Shown: positions 58,037 to 61,494 of the stretch, one piece after another
How the letters are laid out: each line of letters opens with the position of its first letter
Position numbering within the stretch: position 1 is the stretch's first letter
Assembly: GCA_023228425.1 (NCBI GenBank)
Contig: JALOBE010000015.1
Span: forward strand, 1-61,494
Reading direction: 5' to 3'
Source of the DNA: Syntrophales bacterium
GTDB taxonomy: Bacteria > Desulfobacterota > Syntrophia > Syntrophales > UBA2210
Length of the DNA stretch: 61,494 bases
Position numbers and translations under genes: made by a program
Notes under the pieces: generated by a model
Told to the model about the DNA's origin: nothing
Databases searched by the model: none
Seen by the model: the letters and a program-made list of their open reading frames with translations, nothing else

Positions 58037-59206
58037 ATGAAAAATTTTATATTTGAAAATCCCACAAAAATCATTTTCGGCGAAGGGCAGATCGCCCGTA
58101 TCGGCGGAGAGACGAGGCGTTTCGGGCGCCGCGTGCTGTTTGTTTACGGGAAGGGAAGCATAAAAGAAAACGGCGTCTATGACCAGGTCACGGCATCCCT
58201 CAGCGAGGCCGGGCTCGAGGTGGTTGAGTGGCCGGGCGTCCGTCCCAACCCCGTCCTGTCTCACGTCCGTGAAGGAATCGAACTGGCCCGCCGTGAAAAC
58301 GTCGAGGCAGTTCTCGCCGCGGGCGGCGGAAGCGTCATCGACGAGGCAAAGACCATCGCCGCGGGAGTTCCGGCCGAACAGGACGTATGGGATTATTTCA
58401 CCTGCAAGGCGGTTATCACGGCGGCCCTCCCCGTTCTGACGGTACTCACCTTGTCGGCGAGCGCCTCGGAGATGAACCCCACAGCCGTCATCACCCGTGA
58501 AGAAGGGGCACAGAAATTCAGCATCCGGTCGCCCCACATCCAGCCGAAAACATCCATCCTGGACCCTACGGTTCTCTACAGCCTGAGCAGCAACCAGAGT
58601 GCCTACGGTGCCGTGGACGCCATCACGCACATGCTCGAGGGATATTTCAACGGCCAGGCCGCGGCTCCGATTCTCCAGGAAGGGCTGGTAGAGACGCTCA
58701 CCAGGGTGATCATGGGAAGCATGGAGACGATTCTTGCAAATCCCCGGGACTACGATGCCAGGGCGGCCATCATGTGGGCGACCACGCTGGCCTTCAACGG
58801 TCTCGTTTCGGCGGGAATTGGTCGCTTCAGTCTCCCCGCTCATATGATCGAGCATTCTTTAAGCGCTCTCTATGACGTAGCACATGGTGCGGGTCTTTCC
58901 ATCGTTCTTCCCGGCTGGATGCGCTACGCGGCGGCCGATGGGGCGACGGAAGCGCGAATAGCCCGGTTCGCGCGGCGCATCTTCGCCGTCGATACCGGCG
59001 ATGACAGCGAGGCCGCCAGGGCGGGCACGGAAGCGCTGAAAGCGTGGTTCAGGTCCATCGGGAGCCCTGTGTCGCTCAACGAGGTGGGAATACCCGAAGC
59101 GGATATCAACAGAATCGCCCTCAACGCGGCCCTGACCGCTGATGTCTGGGGCATGCGGGACTACACCCTTCCAGTCATTGAAGCGATTCTCGAGCAGTGC
59201 CGTTGA
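58037..59206 (+). CDS. Iron-containing alcohol dehydrogenase (butanol dehydrogenase/YqhD-like)
   Basis: A 389-residue group III alcohol dehydrogenase. The NAD(P) site GGGSVIDEAK, LTLSASASEMNPTAVI, and the metal-ligand segments YGAVDAITHMLEGYF (Asp, His) and PAHMIEHSLSALYDVAHGAG (His, His) are intact. It reduces short-chain aldehydes to alcohols, often with NADPH. GGAGG is 5 nt before the ATG. It is followed by the mobA gene after 16 nt, probably cotranscribed. Confidence 0.94.
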   Translation: MKNFIFENPTKIIFGEGQIARIGGETRRFGRRVLFVYGKGSIKENGVYDQVTASLSEAGLEVVEWPGVRPNPVLSHVREGIELARRENVEAVLAAGGGSVIDEAKTIAAGVPAEQDVWDYFTCKAVITAALPVLTVLTLSASASEMNPTAVITREEGAQKFSIRSPHIQPKTSILDPTVLYSLSSNQSAYGAVDAITHMLEGYFNGQAAAPILQEGLVETLTRVIMGSMETILANPRDYDARAAIMWATTLAFNGLVSAGIGRFSLPAHMIEHSLSALYDVAHGAGLSIVLPGWMRYAAADGATEARIARFARRIFAVDTGDDSEAARAGTEALKAWFRSIGSPVSLNEVGIPEADINRIALNAALTADVWGMRDYTLPVIEAILEQCR

Positions 59207-59222
59207 GGGAAGACGCGGGGCC

Positions 59223-59804
59223 ATGACGGGTATTATTCTTGCCGGCGGAGAAAGCAGCAGGATGGGGGAAAACAAGGCCTTCATCGAGTTCGGGGGAGAG
59301 CGTCTTCTCGACCGGACCATCACCCTCTTCAGGGATCTTTTCGACGAACTTATCCTGGTCACCAACGATCCCCGGGCCTATCTCGATCTGGATCTGACCA
59401 TCGTAACGGATATCATTCCCGGAAAAGGGGCCCTGGGCGGCATATACTCGGGGCTGTTCTTCACCCGGTCCGAGCGGGCCTTCGTAGCACCCTGCGACAT
59501 GCCCTTTCTGAACAGGTCCTTTATTGCCTGGATGCTGTCCCAGGCCGATGACTGCGACGTGCTGGTCCCCGCGCCGGCCGACGGGCCCCAGCCGCTTCAC
59601 GCCGTCTATTCCCGGCGCTGTCTGTCTGCAATGAAGAAGCTCATCGATGACGACCGGCTGCAGATCAAGCTTCTTTTCAAACGGTGTCGCACCGTGGAAA
59701 TTCCTCCCCGGGTGCTGAAGTCCTTTGATCCCGAGGGGCTCATGTTCCGGAATATCAACTCCCCGGAGGACCTGGACGAAGCCCGGCGTACCTGGTCTGA
59801 ATGA
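59223..59804 (+). CDS. mobA: Molybdenum cofactor guanylyltransferase MobA
   Basis: A 193-residue nucleotidyltransferase. The N-terminal signature GIILAGGESSRMGENKAFIE, the GALGGIYSGL loop, VAPCDMPFL metal-binding Asp, and the C-terminal NINSPEDL define MobA. It adds GMP to molybdopterin. ATG 59223 is chosen because the signature begins immediately there. Presence implies a Mo/W enzyme of bis-MGD type in the host, but none lies in the window. Confidence 0.95.
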   Translation: MTGIILAGGESSRMGENKAFIEFGGERLLDRTITLFRDLFDELILVTNDPRAYLDLDLTIVTDIIPGKGALGGIYSGLFFTRSERAFVAPCDMPFLNRSFIAWMLSQADDCDVLVPAPADGPQPLHAVYSRRCLSAMKKLIDDDRLQIKLLFKRCRTVEIPPRVLKSFDPEGLMFRNINSPEDLDEARRTWSE

Positions 59805-59968
59805 CGGAAGACCTTCAGAATTGCGACCGTCCCCTTTCGAGTACGGTTGGTTGTCATGTCGGCCTCTGGAGAAATCCCGCACGGTGACGATGGTAAAGAA
59901 AACATGTCTCCTTGTGATGGGTCATCATGGTTGAGAAGATCAAACATTTGAGCCGCCGGGGCGGTTAT

Positions 59969-61072
59969 ATGAAATTCCTCGTCCGGGTTCTCCTGGTGTT
60001 CCTGCTCGCCGTCGGTGTTTCCCTGGAGTCCCGGGCCGAAGAGCCGGACCTCAAGAGGAAAATCGGCCAGATGATCATGGTCGGGTTCCGGGGAGTATCC
60101 ATCGACGAGGAAAGCCGGATTACCCACGATATTGAAGCGGGACGCCTGGGCGGTGTCATTCTTTTCGATTACGACGTTCCCCGGGGAATCTTTGAGAGAA
60201 ACATTCATTCTCCTGAACAGTTGAAGCGCCTGACAGGACAACTTCAGAGCCGGGCGGCGGTCCCCCTCTTTGTGGCCGTTGACCAGGAGGGCGGCCGGGT
60301 TTCGCGGCTGAAAGAACGCCGGGGATTTCCTCCGTCACCGTCCCAGCGCTTCCTGGGCCGCCTTGACGATCCCGTCGTGACAACAGATGCGGCGGTCATG
60401 ACGGCCCGAACCCTGGTGGACGCGGGCGTAAACCTCAACATCGCCCCCGTGGTGGATCTCGACGTCAATCCCGACAACCCCGTCATCGGCGCGCCGGAGC
60501 GGAGTTTTTCCTCCGATCCGGCGGTGGTGGCCCGGAACGCGGCGATCGTGATCGGTGTATTCCGGGAGGCGGGGATTCTCTCGGCGGTCAAGCATTTCCC
60601 CGGTCATGGAAGTTCAGAGGCTGACACCCACGGAGGGTTCGTGGATGTGACGGATCTCTGGTCCGAGCGGGAGCTTCTTCCCTTTCGGGACCTCATCGAG
60701 GGGGGCCTGGTGGACATGGTCATGACGGCCCACACGTTCAACGGTCGCGTTGACCCTCTGTTTCCCGCCACCCTGTCGGAACGGACCATAGGCGGCATCC
60801 TGCGGGAACAGCTCGGCTACGACGGAGTCGTCATCTCCGACGACCTCCAGATGGCGGCTATCCGGGACACCTACTCCTTCGAAGAGACCCTTGAAAAGGC
60901 TCTTAAGGCGGGAATCGACATTCTTCTCTTTGCCAACAATTCCGTCTATGACGAGGAGGTGGCCCTCGAGGCCGGGGCGGTCATCGCCCGCCTGGTCGAA
61001 CGCGGCGTGGTCAGCCCCGAACGAATAGACGAGTCCTGGCGGAGGATCATGAAACTCAAAGAGCGGTTGTAA
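59969..61072 (+). CDS. Glycoside hydrolase family 3, beta-N-acetylhexosaminidase (NagZ-like)
   Basis: A 367-residue exported GH3 enzyme. A signal peptide (about 1-21: KFLVRVLLVFLLAVGVSLES) precedes the barrel with DQEGGRVSRL, the NagZ-specific catalytic loop KHFPGHGSSEADTHGG and the nucleophile Asp in VISDDLQMAAI. It cleaves terminal N-acetylglucosamine from cell-wall muropeptides; export suggests a periplasmic or surface role, whereas E. coli NagZ is cytoplasmic. Start could also be ATG 59927. Confidence 0.92.
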   Translation: MKFLVRVLLVFLLAVGVSLESRAEEPDLKRKIGQMIMVGFRGVSIDEESRITHDIEAGRLGGVILFDYDVPRGIFERNIHSPEQLKRLTGQLQSRAAVPLFVAVDQEGGRVSRLKERRGFPPSPSQRFLGRLDDPVVTTDAAVMTARTLVDAGVNLNIAPVVDLDVNPDNPVIGAPERSFSSDPAVVARNAAIVIGVFREAGILSAVKHFPGHGSSEADTHGGFVDVTDLWSERELLPFRDLIEGGLVDMVMTAHTFNGRVDPLFPATLSERTIGGILREQLGYDGVVISDDLQMAAIRDTYSFEETLEKALKAGIDILLFANNSVYDEEVALEAGAVIARLVERGVVSPERIDESWRRIMKLKERL

Positions 61073-61084
61073 CCCGTTGGACGC

Positions 61085-61440
61085 TTCCGGCACGTGACAA
61101 GTGCAAGATTTCTCAGTCGCTTCGCTCCTTCGAAATGACAAACCCCTGTCATTCCGGGACCGTCCGACCGCCACACTTCCCCTCATTCCGAACCGTTGCT
61201 CCCCCCGTCATTCCGAACCGCCGAAGGCGCGTGAGGAATCTGTATCACCAAGGCCTCTGGGATGACGCACTCTTTTCATTACGAACTTTAGCACCCCTGC
61301 TTCCTCCCCTCATTCCGAACCGCCTGACCGCCCCTCCCCGCCATTCCGGGACCGTCCGCCTCCCCTTCCTGTCATTCCGAACCGCTGCTCCCCCCGTCAT
61401 TCCGAACCGCCGAAGGCGTGTGAGGAATCTGTATCACACC
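61085..61440. repeat. CATTTCGA/CATTCCGA repeat block C6, next to GIY-YIG
   Basis: Contains one TTTCTCAGTCGCTTCGCTCC hairpin half and many CGTCATTCCG units; two copies of CGTCATTCCGAACCGCCGAA followed by GG(C/T)G(C/T)GTGAGGAATCTGTA at 61206-61248 and 61395-61437, the same 43-bp unit as 56171-56213 and 56320-56362. It lies immediately upstream of the GIY-YIG start codon. Confidence 0.9.
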
Positions 61441-61459
61441 ACAGAAGGAGGGTTTTGTC

Positions 61460-61494
61460 ATGACGACCACAGGCTACGTCTACATACTGACCAA
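61460..61494 (+). CDS. GIY-YIG endonuclease-family protein, N-terminal fragment (cut by window end)
   Basis: Only eleven complete codons are visible: M-T-T-T-G-Y-V-Y-I-L-T. This matches the start of small stand-alone GIY-YIG proteins (x-YVYILTN). GAAGGAGG lies 8 nt before the ATG, so this is a real start. It is the only candidate DNA-cleaving gene next to a repeat block in the window. Confidence 0.75.
   Translation, partial: MTTTGYVYILT

Overview
The window is 61.5 kb of GC-rich bacterial chromosome (I estimate high-50s % GC) carrying about 57 protein genes, three tRNA genes and an unusually heavy load of intergenic repeats. No rRNA, phage, plasmid or CRISPR locus is visible. The gene set points to an anaerobic deltaproteobacterium (Desulfobacterota), possibly near Syntrophales. 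It includes many acyl-CoA genes (acyl-CoA dehydrogenases, crotonases, thiolase, HMG-CoA lyase, a BadI/MenB-like hydrolase), Fix/ETF electron-transfer genes, an ADP-forming acyl-CoA synthetase alpha-type subunit, phenylacetate-CoA ligase with an ACT protein, and PAS/LuxR regulators. The taxonomic call is inference from content; no 16S gene is present.

Layout. 0.2-6.3 kb: PagL-like lipid A deacylase, HD-domain protein, MscL, then a MarR - degenerate acyl-CoA dehydrogenase - MoxR ATPase - CoxE/VWA operon with a clear candidate MarR operator. 6.4-7.5 kb: small hypothetical gene, a YheU-family gene and a transposase scrap. 7.7-11.5 kb: tRNA-Leu, secG, tpiA (minus strand), lytic transglycosylase, citrate synthase. 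11.8-18.4 kb: acyl-CoA synthetase alpha-type protein, BadI/MenB-like enzyme, M50 protease, cold-shock protein, glnS, VTT membrane protein, tRNA-Gln. 19.2-25.5 kb: PAS-LuxR regulator between inverted repeat elements, ppsR, DUF4139 protein, DUF3795 protein, HMG-CoA lyase. 25.6-30.9 kb: response regulator, sirtuin, NRDE protein, truncated Nudix gene, ACT protein, paaK, HDAC-like deacetylase. 31.4-36.1 kb: the conserved rpmH-rnpA-yidD-yidC-jag-mnmE block without dnaA. 36.4-43.9 kb: thiolase, enoyl-CoA hydratase and fixC-fixX-acyl-CoA dehydrogenase-fixA-fixB. 44.1-48.6 kb: EamA exporter, polar amino-acid ABC transporter, AzlCD exporter. 49.1-52 kb: two-component system whose kinase has a tandem PAS-pair duplication. 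52.2-61.5 kb: small repeat-motif protein, tRNA-Val, two lipoproteins, PspC protein, DsbA-like/VKOR-like pair, iron alcohol dehydrogenase, MobA, NagZ, and the first codons of a GIY-YIG nuclease at the window edge.

Metabolically, the acyl-CoA dehydrogenase, Fix/ETF, crotonase, thiolase and ligase genes would activate and beta-oxidise short-chain or cyclic acids, with electrons passed through FixABCX. Sirtuin and HDAC-like deacylases may counteract protein acylation.

The most novel-looking material is the repeats. (1) A MITE-like family has termini close to TGACGGCTTCGTAAAAAG. (2) A roughly 250-265 bp element is bounded by GAGACCTTT/AAAGGTCTC and filled with CATTTCGA hairpin units; it occurs three times, one copy nested inside a family-1 element and two inverted around a PAS-LuxR gene. 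(3) Two long hairpins share the arm GGGACGTACTTAACTTATT. (4) A CATTCCGA-type unit lies directly upstream of the GIY-YIG gene. No transposase for any of these is inside the window.
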